From Poriferisodalis sp965204195 (GTDB lineage: Bacteria > Actinomycetota > Acidimicrobiia > Acidimicrobiales > Poriferisodalaceae): 64,000 nt of DNA. Below, in pieces: positions 8,204 through 17,200 of the stretch. Under the pieces are notes generated by a model, which was not told the origin of the DNA, searched no databases, and saw nothing but the letters and a program-made list of their open reading frames with translations. Numbering within the stretch: position 1 is the first letter of the stretch; each line of letters opens with the position of its first letter. Position numbers and translations under genes: made by a program. The DNA lies in the NCBI RefSeq assembly GCF_965204195.1, contig NZ_OZ241975.1:2542001-2606000 (forward strand), given 5' to 3'.

Positions 8204-8788
8204 ATGACGAGACTCAGCGATGGCAAACCGATCCACGGCGACTTGGTTGCTGTCATCGACGAGTCATCGCCGGAAGCCGGCGGCGGCATCTACTACATCG
8301 TCGCTGCCGTCGTGATCTTCGACTGGCCGGATGTTCGCGAACGCGTAGAGAACGTCGTCGGCGGACGGACCTCGCATTTTCACTACCGCAGCGAGGGTCG
8401 TGAGGCGATCGGACGGATGGCAGCCGTGCTGGAAGAGTCGGGCGCGTTGGCATCGGTGCTGTGGCGTTCAGTAGGGCGGCGCCACCAGGTTGAAGCGCGC
8501 CGGGACCTGCTCGCTGTGCATGCTCGCCAGTTGGCCAGCGACGGTGTCTCGCACTTGATCATCGAGTCCGGCGATGAAGCGACCGATCAACGCGACCAAG
8601 ACACCCTGCTGGACACCTTCGCCGCCAGCGGTGTCCCGTTCAGCTACGACTGGCGGTCGAAGTCTGAGCCGTTGCTGTGGACCGCCGACGCCGCTTGCGG
8701 CATCGCCTCTGAGTTCCTGCTGGGCAGCGAAAGCGAACACTTCGATCGACTCGCCGACGCGGGGACCATCGAGGTGACGAACGGCTGA
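8204..8788 (+). CDS. DUF3800-like protein
   Basis: A 194-residue protein resembling the DUF3800 group of RNase-H-fold proteins, which are common in mobile regions and of uncertain role. Support: a first strand with an acidic pair (LVAVIDES), hydrophobic strands (IYYIVAAVVIF), a second acidic strand (LIIESGDEATDQRDQDTLLDTF) and a C-terminal helix with an Asp (LLWTADAACGIASEF). The spacing of the acidic residues would suit a metal-dependent nuclease centre. It follows the ATPase by 200 bp with no obvious Shine-Dalgarno. Codon use matches its neighbours. Confidence 0.6.
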   Translation: MTRLSDGKPIHGDLVAVIDESSPEAGGGIYYIVAAVVIFDWPDVRERVENVVGGRTSHFHYRSEGREAIGRMAAVLEESGALASVLWRSVGRRHQVEARRDLLAVHARQLASDGVSHLIIESGDEATDQRDQDTLLDTFAASGVPFSYDWRSKSEPLLWTADAACGIASEFLLGSESEHFDRLADAGTIEVTNG

Positions 8789-9390
8789 CCAGACATGCGA
8801 AAGCCCCGGCTCCCGCCCTAGTCGACTCGCCTTGCGGCAAGTCCTCGGGCCGGCACTCCGGGACTCACGTCTTCCCTCCAGAACAGCACTGAAGGGCCTC
8901 ATCAATATAGGCCACTCGGGTTCAGAGGTCAACACCTGCCCTCAGAAGACCATCTGCGTGACCATTGCGACGCTGCGCTCGCCATCGGGGCGCTGGCCGC
9001 CGACGCATGCCGCCAGTGGGGCGTTTCCGAAGGGCTGCTCGACACCTGGGATGAACGCGTCCGGGCCTGCAACGAAGCGCTCGCCGGACCGATCCGCCAA
9101 CGCGATGCGCCCGGGCGCGGCCTCGGCCTCGGCCTGTGACACTCGGCGAGGCTGCGGACCCTCGGATCACGCCCGGTTACACGAACTTCCCGACGGTCCC
9201 ACATCCGCGGCGGCGTCCGCGCCGGCGGGCGTCCGCGTGTGTATATTGCCGCCCGGCCGGCATCGCTTGAAGATCGAGGTTGCCGGCCACAGCACGTAGT
9301 GGTACTGGTAGCGAGATGACTTCAGCCGGGAACCTGCGTGCTCGCGGCACAGGCTGGCGAACGAAGCAGACGAGGGCGACTCGGGTGGCA
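8789..9390. other. 600-bp stretch without an intact gene; probable gene remnant at 8930-9139
   Basis: No complete gene is supported. On the plus strand, positions 8930-9139 read as a plausible protein end (LRDHCDAALAIGALAADACRQ, then GLLDTWDERVRACNEAL) with GC-rich third positions and a TGA at 9137, but the frame has no ATG, GTG or TTG back to the stop at 8819, so it looks like a decayed gene. From 9140 to 9390 nothing was recognised apart from the run-in to the C14-tract gene. No tRNA or terminator seen. Confidence 0.35.
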
Positions 9391-11999
9391 ATGTCGAACC
9401 GGAACAGCAGCGGCGGCGCGCAGGGCATGCGACCCCCCCCCCCCCCTTATTCGGCGCCTCTGAACATCGTCGGGGACCCGGCCTGACCGCACGGCGGTCC
9501 CTTTCACGCAAGCCGCTGCTCCTGCTGACCGCTGTGACGGTCGGCATGACTGCGATGCTGCTGCCGGCACCCGCTGCCGCACGTCAGCAGGCTGCGGCCC
9601 GAATCGAGCCGGGAGGCGCCCAGCCGGTGCCGCAGTATCAGCAGGTGCTGTCGGGACATCGGTCGCAACCGCAGAGCAGCGCGTGCGCGGTGCCGGCCGG
9701 CGGCGATTACGACATCGACAATGACCGGCTCATCGAGGTGTGCAGCCTGGCGCAGCTGAACGCCATCCGCTGGGACGGCGACGGCGACGGTGCCGCCACC
9801 GCCGCCGGCCATGCTGCCGCCTTCGGTGGCGCGGCGACCGGCATGGGCTGCCCTGCTGCGGGCTGCAACGGCTACGAGCTGACCGCCGACCTCGACTTCG
9901 ACACTGACGGCGACGGCAACGCCGGGGCCGGGGACACCTACTGGAACGCAGGCAAGGGCTGGACGCCTGTCGACCGGTTCAGCGGCAGGCACGGCCGACA
10001 CGTCGTGTTCGAGGGGAACGGCCACACGATCAGCAACCTGTTCGTCGACACCACCAGCTCCAACGCCGGGCTGTTCGCCTGCGTGTGCTCATCGGTTGTC
10101 CGCAACTTGGGACTCGAGTCGGTCGACGTCACCGGCACGAAGAACGTCGGCGGGCTGGCCGGCACCACCAGTCAGGGCGGAGCGATCACCGGCAGCTACA
10201 CCACCGGCGAGGTGTCGGGCGGGTCCAGCGTGGGCGGGCTGGTGGGGCAGCAAACGTCTGGATCCATTGTGGACGGCTACTCCACGGCCCAGGTGTCCGC
10301 AGACGGGACCGGCGGCAACGAATTCATCGGCGGGCTGGTGGGGAGACTCTTGCTCGGCAGCGTCAAGGGCAGCTATGCCGGGGGCGATGTGTCGGGTGGC
10401 ACCGCAGTGAAGGTGGGCGGGCTGGTGGGCGTGAACTATGGCAGCATCGTCGCCAGCTACGCCAGCGGCGATGTGTCCGGCACCGGCATTCTGGTCGGCG
10501 GGCTGGTGGGCTTCAACCAAGGGCCCATCACCGCCAGCTACGCCGTCGGCAACCTGTCGGGCGCCCAGGCGGCAGGCGGCTTGGCGGCCTATCCCGTCGA
10601 GAACTTCGAACACTACGTCCGGATTACCCCCACCACAGCCAGCTACTGGGACACCCAGACCACCGGCGTGAGCTGGCGCAGCGGCGACGGCGACGGCAAG
10701 ACCACCGCCGAGCTGCAGGGGCCCACGGGCTACACCGGCCTGTACGCCTCCTGGAACGTGGACCTCGACGGCGACGGCAGCGCCGATGACCCGTGGGACT
10801 TCGGCACGTCCGCCCAGTACCCCGCCCTGAAGCGTCTCGGGATCAGCGTGGCCGACCAGCGCAGCCAGATGCCAGGCGCAGCCGGAAGCCAGCCCGCCGC
10901 CTCGTCGGAACAACAGCCGGCGAAGGCGGATGGGACCTACTCGGTCACTGCCACGGCCAGCGTCGTCGAGGGCGAGACCGCCACCGTGACCATCACCCTC
11001 AGTGAGGCGGCGCCGGAGGACGGCGTGAAGTTCGCCTTGAAGCGAGGCTGGCACCGCGACGGCCGTGACGCCTCCAACGCCGACGTGGGCAGGCTCGCCC
11101 GCTCGGCCACCATCCCCCAGGGCAGCCGTACTGCGGAGGTCGACATCGTCACCATCGACGACGGCCATGTCGAGGACGACAAGATCCTCACCGTCATCGT
11201 GACCGCTGACACTTCCGGCTGGGCGACCGAGGGCAGCGGCAAGGACACAGCCCAGATCACCATCCGGGACAACGACACAGCCGGGGTGACGGTCAGCCGT
11301 GGCACGCTGGACGTGCCCGAAGGCGGCACCGCCACCTACACCGTGGTCCTGGACGCCGCTCCAGTCGGCGACGTGACCATTACGCCGAGCAGCGCTGACG
11401 AGGGTGCAGTCAGCGTCAGCCCGGCGTCGGCAGTCTTCGGTTCACACAATTGGGACGACCCCCAGAGCTTCACCGTGTCCGGTGAAGCCGACGCCGATGC
11501 CGACGACGAGAGCGTCACCATCAGCCACCGAGTGACCGTTGGCCGGGGCACCGTGTACCTCGGCGTGACGGCGCCGTCGCTGACCGTGACAGTGACGGAC
11601 AGCACCCCGCCCCCCATCCTGAATGTCCAGGAGCCCGAGCCGGAACCGCCGGAGCCGGCTTCCGAACAGCAGCAGGCGACGGAGCAGCCGCTGGACACCG
11701 TGGCAGTGCCCGGCCCGGTACAGGGCTTAGTGCTGTCGCTCACCGCAAACGGCGCGATTGACGTGACCTGGCAGGCCCCCCAATCCGGCGACGCGCCCGA
11801 GAACTACATCGTGCACCTGAGGAATCAGGACAGCGGCAAGGGCAAGAACCGCAAGGTCAAGGCCCCAAAGACCACCACCACCTGGCGCAACCTGCAGGCC
11901 GGGGCGACCTACCGGGTTTGGGTGCGCGCTCAGAACGCAGGCGGCAAGGGCGACCGGGTCCGGGCCTTCATCACCGTGCCCGGTCCGCCGACCCAATAG
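9391..11999 (+). CDS. Large secreted GLUG/Calx-beta/fibronectin-III protein; frame broken at a C14 tract
   Basis: A secreted surface protein of about 870 residues. Order: a leader from ATG 9391 (MSNRNSSGGAQGMR), the C14 tract, a signal peptide (LSRKPLLLLTAVTVGMTAML, then PAPAAAR), an Asp/Gly-rich segment, five GLUG-type repeats (VGGLVGxNxGSIxxSYAxGxVSG, about 10140-10590), two Calx-beta-like domains (about 10925-11610), a Pro/Glu linker and a C-terminal fibronectin-III domain (ENYIVHLRNQ, TYRVWVRAQN). Such proteins usually mediate adhesion or calcium-stabilised surface contacts. With 14 C the leader runs to a stop at 9484; with 15 (or 12) it joins the main frame. An internal GTG at 9534 could start translation now but would cut away the charged part of the signal peptide. 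Confidence 0.75.
9433..9446. repeat. C14 homopolymer in the 5' coding region of the GLUG/Calx-beta surface protein
   Basis: Fourteen C in coding sense, just after ATG-CGA at 9427 and before the signal peptide. As at 2080-2093, the tract is 14 long and one extra base would fuse the upstream start frame to the signal-peptide frame. Confidence 0.9.
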
Positions 12000-12010
12000 T
12001 CGCCTCTTGT

Positions 12011-13879
12011 TCAGGCTTCGGCGCCAATTCTCGGGTCCGACCGCCAATAGCCCCAGCAGGCGACCGCACCGCTGACGCGCAGCCCGCACGAATACCCGAA
12101 GGCAACAGACACGGCGGTGAACGAACCCTGCGGCACATCGAGCTGCCCGGCATCGTTGAGACCCCAGCAGACAACGCCGCCGTCCACACGCACACCACAC
12201 GAATGGGAGCCGCCGGCCGACACGGCGACAAACGAACCCTCCGGCACATCCAACTGCCCATAGAAGTTGTCACCCCAACAGGCAACCTCACCACCAATGC
12301 GCAGCCCGCACGAATATCCGAAGCCAGCCGATACAGCGGTGAACGAACCCTGCGGCGCATCCAACTGCCCGTCGCCGTTGTCGCCCCAGCAAACGACCCC
12401 ACCGCCAATGCGCACACCACACGAATGGGAGCCGCCGGCCGACACGGCGACAAACGAACCCTCCGGCGCATCCAACTGCCCGTCGCCGTTGTCGCCCCAG
12501 CAAACGACCCCACCGCCAATGCGCACACCACACGAATGGAAGGCGCCGGCGGACACAGCGCCAAACGAACCCTCCGGCGCATCAAGCCGCCCGTAGCGCT
12601 CGTCCCCCCAGCAGACGACCTCACCGCCAGTGCGCAGACCGCACGAATACCAGAAGCCAGCCGACACAGCGGTGAACGAGCCCTCGGGCGCATCCAATTG
12701 GCCTGCACCATTGTCGCCCCAGCAGGCGACCTCACCGCTGACGCGCACACCACACGAATGATCGTCATTGGCGGACACGGCAGTGAACGAACCCTCCGGC
12801 GCATCCAGCTGCCCGGCATCATTGAGACTCCAGCAGACGACCACGCCGTGCACGCTCAGCGCGCACGAATGGAAGCCGCTGGTGGACACAGCGGCAAACG
12901 AGCCTTTGGGCGCAGCAAGTTGCCCGACGCCGTCGATGTCCCAGCAGACGATCTCACCGCTGACGCGCACACCACACGACTGAAAGAGGCCGACAGACAC
13001 GGCTGCGAACGAACCCTGCGGCACACCCGACTGCCCGACGACACCGGCCCCCCAGCAGACGATCGCGCCGTCCACGCTCAGCGCGCACGAATGGAAGGCA
13101 CCGGCGGACACAGCGGCAAACGAACCCTGCGGCACATCCAACTGCCCGAGGAGGTTGTCACCCCAGCAGACGACCTCGCCGCCCCCACGCAGCCCGCACG
13201 AATGCTCCCAGCCGGCCGACACGGCGATGAACGAGCCCTGCGGCACATCCAGCTGCCCGACATCGTTGACGCCCCAGCAGACAACCTCACCGCCCGCACG
13301 CAGCCCGCACGAATGGACGGTGCCAGCCGACACTGCGACGAACGAGCCGTCCGGCACATCGAGCAACCCGAGAACATCGGCCCCCCAGCAGACAACCTCA
13401 CCGCCCTCGCGCAGCCCGCACGAATGGACGGTGCCAGCCGACACAGTGACAAACGAGCCTGCGGGCGCATCCAGCTGCCCGACATCGTTGACGCCCCAGC
13501 AAACGGCCTCGCCACCGATCAGCAGCCCGCACGAGTGATCGGCACCTGCCGACACAGCGGTGAACACCGCAGCACGCGGGATGTCCGCGGAAACGGCCCA
13601 TGGATGCTTGCGGGCGAGCACCGGCTCACGGACGCTGCGGCGGGGAGCGGACTCGCCTGCCGGCACCGTGGCGCAGACATCTGGTTGCACGACGCTCCTG
13701 TCGACCGCCCCCGTGAATGCCTCTCCGACACAATCCTCCGGGACATGCGGCTGTGTCGCCGACCCTCCCGCGGGCTCCGCGGCAACGGGAGGTGCCAACA
13801 GCGCCGCCACTGACAACAACGCAGCCGCAGCTGTCAGGCCCACCCGGATTCTCATCGGCTCAGTATGCATCATCTTCAT
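12011..13879 (-). CDS. Secreted RCC1-like repeat protein with fourteen 37-residue repeats
   Basis: A 622-residue protein. A signal peptide (MRIRVGLTAAAALLSVAALL, ending PPVAAEP) is followed by about 80 unique residues and then 14 tandem 37-residue RCC1-like units of the form FxAVSAGxxHSCGLRxGGEVVCWGxNxxGQLDxPxGS, which should fold as one or two seven-bladed propellers. Almost every unit keeps one Cys in SCG and one in VCW, so disulfides within or between blades are likely for an exported protein. The ligand is unknown. Starts at 13879 or at ATG 13855 (MRIRVGL) are possible; the second gives the cleaner signal peptide. It ends 11 bp from the convergent GLUG/Calx-beta gene. Confidence 0.8.
   Translation of the reverse strand: MKMMHTEPMRIRVGLTAAAALLSVAALLAPPVAAEPAGGSATQPHVPEDCVGEAFTGAVDRSVVQPDVCATVPAGESAPRRSVREPVLARKHPWAVSADIPRAAVFTAVSAGADHSCGLLIGGEAVCWGVNDVGQLDAPAGSFVTVSAGTVHSCGLREGGEVVCWGADVLGLLDVPDGSFVAVSAGTVHSCGLRAGGEVVCWGVNDVGQLDVPQGSFIAVSAGWEHSCGLRGGGEVVCWGDNLLGQLDVPQGSFAAVSAGAFHSCALSVDGAIVCWGAGVVGQSGVPQGSFAAVSVGLFQSCGVRVSGEIVCWDIDGVGQLAAPKGSFAAVSTSGFHSCALSVHGVVVCWSLNDAGQLDAPEGSFTAVSANDDHSCGVRVSGEVACWGDNGAGQLDAPEGSFTAVSAGFWYSCGLRTGGEVVCWGDERYGRLDAPEGSFGAVSAGAFHSCGVRIGGGVVCWGDNGDGQLDAPEGSFVAVSAGGSHSCGVRIGGGVVCWGDNGDGQLDAPQGSFTAVSAGFGYSCGLRIGGEVACWGDNFYGQLDVPEGSFVAVSAGGSHSCGVRVDGGVVCWGLNDAGQLDVPQGSFTAVSVAFGYSCGLRVSGAVACWGYWRSDPRIGAEA
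12060..13570. repeat. Tandem 111-bp coding repeats (14 copies)
   Basis: The RCC1-like units show at DNA level as a 111-bp period with conserved blocks such as cccagcagacgacctcacc and gcccgcacgaatg. Copies covering about 12380-12600 are almost identical to each other, which indicates recent duplication or gene conversion inside the array. Confidence 0.85.
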
Positions 13880-13890
13880 GCATCATCTTC
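13865..13890. repeat. 13-bp tandem duplication at the start of the RCC1-like gene
   Basis: The 13-mer atgcatcatcttc occurs twice head to tail. It duplicates the start-codon region of the minus-strand RCC1-like gene and offers several in-frame and out-of-frame ATGs; 13 is not a multiple of three, so the copy shifts frame. Confidence 0.85.
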
Positions 13891-13953
13891 AGTCCGAGAG
13901 CGCTGGCTGCATCAAGCTTCGGGACCGGCTGGGGCGACTCAGCGCGCGACATT

Positions 13954-13995
13954 CCCCCTTGGGCCGGGCCGGGGGGACAGCCCGACCCAAGGGGG
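13954..13995 (-). terminator. GC-rich hairpin, probable transcription terminator
   Basis: Two 16-base arms (13954-13969 and 13980-13995; left arm CCCCCTTGGGCCGGGC) pair with a single mismatch around a 10-base loop. It lies 27 bp beyond the stop of the minus-strand membrane protein gene at 14022 and before the RCC1-like gene. There is no U-run after it, as is common for terminators in high-GC actinobacteria. Confidence 0.6.
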
Positions 13996-14021
13996 AGGCC
14001 TCAGGGGGTCGAATGCGAGGG

Positions 14022-14597
14022 CTAGGGGGCCGGGTCGCTTTCGGGTTCGGGGTTCTCGAAGCTGATCGTCTCTACGTTGTCGTCGCGGACGATGGTGAAC
14101 TCGGTGGGCCTGCGGCACTGCTCGTCTTGCGGGCAGTCCTCGGTGCACCATTCGTGGGCGGGGCTGTTCGGATGCACTTCGGGTGTGCCGTCGGGGTCGG
14201 GGATCGTCCGGTCGCCGTCGGCTGTGCCGGCTGTCTTGAGCGGGTCGGGCGCATCGCCGGTGGTGTCGCCTGTCGGGCTGCCGGCACTGGAAGCCTCCTC
14301 GGGCGGGCCGAACGCGGCGAACGCTGCCGTCACGCACTCGGCGTAGGTCACCTCGGGTCCGGACGGCTCGGGCTCAGGCGTTTCGACTGCGCCGCCGATG
14401 GAAGGCACCGGCGGCGGGGTGCTGTCGCCTGCGGCGGCCGGGGTAGCGGCCCAGCTGATGATCAGCAGTGCCAGCAGCGTGACGGCGGCGACCGCGGCGG
14501 CCCACACTGCGCTGCGGAGCAGACGCTCGCGGCGCCTGAGGTCCGCAGCGGCCCGTGGCCCGGTGCTCGCTGGGGGGTGGTGATCGATAACCGACAT
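14022..14597 (-). CDS. Single-pass membrane protein divergent from a two-component system
   Basis: A 191-residue protein starting at ATG 14597 with an AGGAG site 7 nt upstream. A basic N-terminus (RAAADLRRRERLLR) precedes one transmembrane helix (about residues 30-52, VWAAAVAAVTLLALLIISWA). The outer part is Pro/Asp/Glu-rich with a Cys cluster near the end (EWCTEDCPQDEQC). No family recognised. It is transcribed away from the response regulator gene, with a repeated motif (14706-14731) between them, so it may be a target of, or a partner in, the adjacent signalling system. Confidence 0.7.
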   Translation of the reverse strand: MSVIDHHPPASTGPRAAADLRRRERLLRSAVWAAAVAAVTLLALLIISWAATPAAAGDSTPPPVPSIGGAVETPEPEPSGPEVTYAECVTAAFAAFGPPEEASSAGSPTGDTTGDAPDPLKTAGTADGDRTIPDPDGTPEVHPNSPAHEWCTEDCPQDEQCRRPTEFTIVRDDNVETISFENPEPESDPAP

Positions 14598-14705
14598 GTT
14601 CTGTCTCCTAGCTGTGGTGGGGTTGTGGCTGGGTTCTCGTCGGGTCGGACTGTCCGGCCCGTGCTGAGTCGACGCCCACCGTGACAGCCCGACGCTGAAA
14701 GGAGC

Positions 14706-14731
14706 CTGAGAGCGGCTGAGAGCGTTCTCAG
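14706..14731. promoter_or_regulatory. Direct repeats CTGAGAGCG (x2) plus inverted TTCTCAG: likely response-regulator site
   Basis: CTGAGAGCG occurs at 14706-14714 and 14716-14724, a 10-bp period, followed by TTCTCAG (14725-14731), which is inverted relative to CTGAGA. OmpR-family regulators bind pairs of direct repeats about 10-11 bp apart. The site lies between the divergent membrane protein gene and the response regulator gene, so autoregulation and control of both genes are plausible. Confidence 0.5.
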
Positions 14732-14774
14732 GGTGACGAATCGCAGCCCGCGCCGGCTGAGACAGACTCGCGGT

Positions 14775-15443
14775 GTGCGAATCCTGGTTGTCGAAGACGA
14801 GCAGCGGCTGGCAGCCGCCGTCCAGCACGGTCTCGAAGCCGAGGGTTTCAGCGTCGATGCGGTGCACGACGGTCTCGACGGCCTGTGGCGTGCCCGCGAG
14901 GGACGCTACGAGGCGGTAGTGCTCGACATCCTGCTGCCCGGCATGAACGGCTACGAGGTCTGCCGCACGCTGCGATCCGAGGACAACTGGGTGCCGATCC
15001 TGATGCTGACCGCGAAGGAAGGCGAGTACGACGAAGCCGACGCCTTCGACTTGGGCGCGGATGACTACCTCCGCAAGCCGTTCTCGCTGGTAGTGCTGGT
15101 GGCACGGCTGCGGACGCTGATGCGCCGCGGGCAGGCGCAGCCGTCGCTTGCCCTGGAAGTGGGGGACCTGAGACTTGACCCTCGTACCCGCGAATGCTCG
15201 CGAGGCAACGCCGACATCGAGCTGACGCCCAGGGAGTTGGCAGTGCTGCATGCGCTCATGAGCCGTTCCCCCGGGGTGGTGCCCAAGCAGGAGCTGCTCC
15301 ACGCCGTGTGGGGCTTCGACTTCGACGGCGACCCCAACATCGTCGAGGTCTATATCGGCTACCTGAGACGCAAGATCGACCGCCCGTTCGGCACCGACTC
15401 GATCCGCACTGTCCGCGGCGTCGGCTACCAAGTGACGAGATGA
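14775..15443 (+). CDS. OmpR-family response regulator
   Basis: A 222-residue two-domain regulator. The receiver domain begins right at the chosen GTG (VRILVVEDEQRLAAAVQ), has the phospho-acceptor Asp in VVLDILLPGMNGYE (about residue 50), Thr in LMLTAKE and Lys in YLRKPFS. The C-terminal winged helix (about 130-222) shows ELTPRELAVLHALM and IRTVRGVGYQV. An upstream GTG at 14733 would add 14 residues before the conserved start and is less likely. Its TGA overlaps the ATG of the kinase gene (ATGA), so the pair is translationally coupled. The sensed signal is unknown. Confidence 0.92.
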   Translation: MRILVVEDEQRLAAAVQHGLEAEGFSVDAVHDGLDGLWRAREGRYEAVVLDILLPGMNGYEVCRTLRSEDNWVPILMLTAKEGEYDEADAFDLGADDYLRKPFSLVVLVARLRTLMRRGQAQPSLALEVGDLRLDPRTRECSRGNADIELTPRELAVLHALMSRSPGVVPKQELLHAVWGFDFDGDPNIVEVYIGYLRRKIDRPFGTDSIRTVRGVGYQVTR

Positions 15444-17128
15444 CCGGGGAAACCGCAGCATCCGACCGACGACCGAAGTTCCCGGGCAGGGGCAGCGCGA
15501 TGCGGGCGCGCCGCTCGGTGACAGTGCGGACCCGGATGACGGTGCTGGTCGGGCTGGCCGCAGCGCTGGTGCTGATCCCCGTCACGCTCATCGCACCCGG
15601 GCGGATGGGCCGAGCACTGCTCGACGACGTGTTCGACGACGTCATCGAGTCGCAGTCGCTGGACACCGAAGCTCTGGCCGACCTCATGGCACAGCGAGCC
15701 GCGGGCGTGCCCGGTTTCGTCGAAGCCGCCGCAGAGTCGGCGGGCAGCCTCGAGCACGCCGGCCCGCTCGAGGTGGAGATGCGCGGCTTCGACCCCGACG
15801 AGGCGCGCATGCTGGCCAACGAGGCGCTGTTCATCCACGAGGCGCTGGCCCGCCTCGACGGCCGCGGGCACCTCGACGGCCTGCTGGATGCCACCGGTTC
15901 CTCGCGCAGTGCCGGCGTGCCGGTTGCGATGACCAACGGTGCCGTCGCGACCTTCTCGCACCGGGATCGCGCCAGTGCAACCCTGCTCGCGCCCGGCTCT
16001 GCTATCGGTCCGGTGATCACGCTGTTCAGCCTCAGCGACCTGCTGTACAAGACCGGCGGCTTGGGGCCTGAGGCGTTCAAGGACGACGGGACGCCTGCGC
16101 CCTTCGACGACCAGTGGTTCGCCGGGCACCAGCGCATCGCGTTCGCCACTCGCAGTGTCGGCGGCTTCGACTTCGTGGTGGCGGCCGACACGAGCGGCGT
16201 GGCGCTCAGCGTGGACCGCCTGCGCTCCAGCATGTGGCTCGCGACTCCGCTGGCACTGGTGGCAACCGCAGCGGTGGCCTGGCTGCTCACCGGACGGGCG
16301 CTCCGACCGGTGGAACGCATCACTCAGCGGGTGCGGCGGATCAACGCCGGGACCCTGGGCGAGCGAGTCCCCCAGCCCCACAGCGGCGACGAGATCGACC
16401 GGCTGGCAGCCACCATGAACGCCATGCTCGACCGGCTCGAATGCAGCGACACCCGGTTGCGGCAGTTCGTGTCGGACGCCTCCCACGAGCTGCGAACGCC
16501 GGTTGCGGTGCTGCGCAGCGAAGCCGAAGTTGCCCTGCGCAGTTCTGACGGCGTCCCGGCGGCCGATCTCGCAGCCGGCGTGCTCGTCGAAGCCGAGCGG
16601 ATGCAGCGCATCGTCGACGACCTGCTGATCCTGGCCCGCCACGACGAGGACCGCAGCCGGGCTTCGACCGAGGCGATCGATCTCGACGACGTCGTCTTCG
16701 ACGAGGCCGCCAGACGCCGGGCTGTGCCGGTCGACGTGACCGCTGTCTCTGCCGGCAGGGTGGCCGGTACACGCGAGGACGCCAGTCGCATCGTCGCCCA
16801 CCTGCTCGACAATGCGGCCCGCCACGCCCACGAGCGCGTCGCGGTGAGTCTGACGACCCGCCCCAGCCCCGACCCTGCTTCGGCGACGGGCTACGAGGCG
16901 GTGCTGAGCATCGACGACGACGGGCCCGGCATCGACGAGGCTGACCGCGACCGGATCTTCGAGCGCTTCGCCCGGCTCTCAGAGGCCCGCCACCGTGACG
17001 CCGGAGGCAGCGGGCTGGGTCTCGCGGTGGTGCGCGCCCTCATCACCGAGTCGGGCGGCCGCATCACCGTCGAGGACTCCCCCTCAGGCGGCGCCCGCTT
17101 CACGGTCGTCCTGCCGACAGCTCCTTGA
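15440..17128 (+). CDS. Membrane sensor histidine kinase
   Basis: A 562-residue kinase. Transmembrane helix 1 (about 34-53, TVLVGLAAALVLIPVTLIAP), an extracytoplasmic sensor of about 200 residues without a recognised fold, transmembrane helix 2 (about 267-287, MWLATPLALVATAAVAWLL), a HAMP domain, a HisKA domain with the phospho-His in SDASHELRTPVAVL (about 348), and an ATPase domain with N box LLDNAARHA, G1 DDDGPGI and G2 GSGLGLAVV. It should phosphorylate the response regulator encoded immediately upstream, with which it overlaps by ATGA. Confidence 0.93.
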   Translation: MTGETAASDRRPKFPGRGSAMRARRSVTVRTRMTVLVGLAAALVLIPVTLIAPGRMGRALLDDVFDDVIESQSLDTEALADLMAQRAAGVPGFVEAAAESAGSLEHAGPLEVEMRGFDPDEARMLANEALFIHEALARLDGRGHLDGLLDATGSSRSAGVPVAMTNGAVATFSHRDRASATLLAPGSAIGPVITLFSLSDLLYKTGGLGPEAFKDDGTPAPFDDQWFAGHQRIAFATRSVGGFDFVVAADTSGVALSVDRLRSSMWLATPLALVATAAVAWLLTGRALRPVERITQRVRRINAGTLGERVPQPHSGDEIDRLAATMNAMLDRLECSDTRLRQFVSDASHELRTPVAVLRSEAEVALRSSDGVPAADLAAGVLVEAERMQRIVDDLLILARHDEDRSRASTEAIDLDDVVFDEAARRRAVPVDVTAVSAGRVAGTREDASRIVAHLLDNAARHAHERVAVSLTTRPSPDPASATGYEAVLSIDDDGPGIDEADRDRIFERFARLSEARHRDAGGSGLGLAVVRALITESGGRITVEDSPSGGARFTVVLPTAP

Positions 17129-17200
17129 CTAAACGGGCGGGCGCCGACACCGGGGCCCCAGTGTCGATGCCCTCGAGCCGCTCGGTGTTGTCCCGGTAGG

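Noticed and set aside
12060..13570. Regular repeats that could suggest a CRISPR array
   Set aside because: The period is 111 bp with no unique spacers and each unit encodes an RCC1-like blade in frame.
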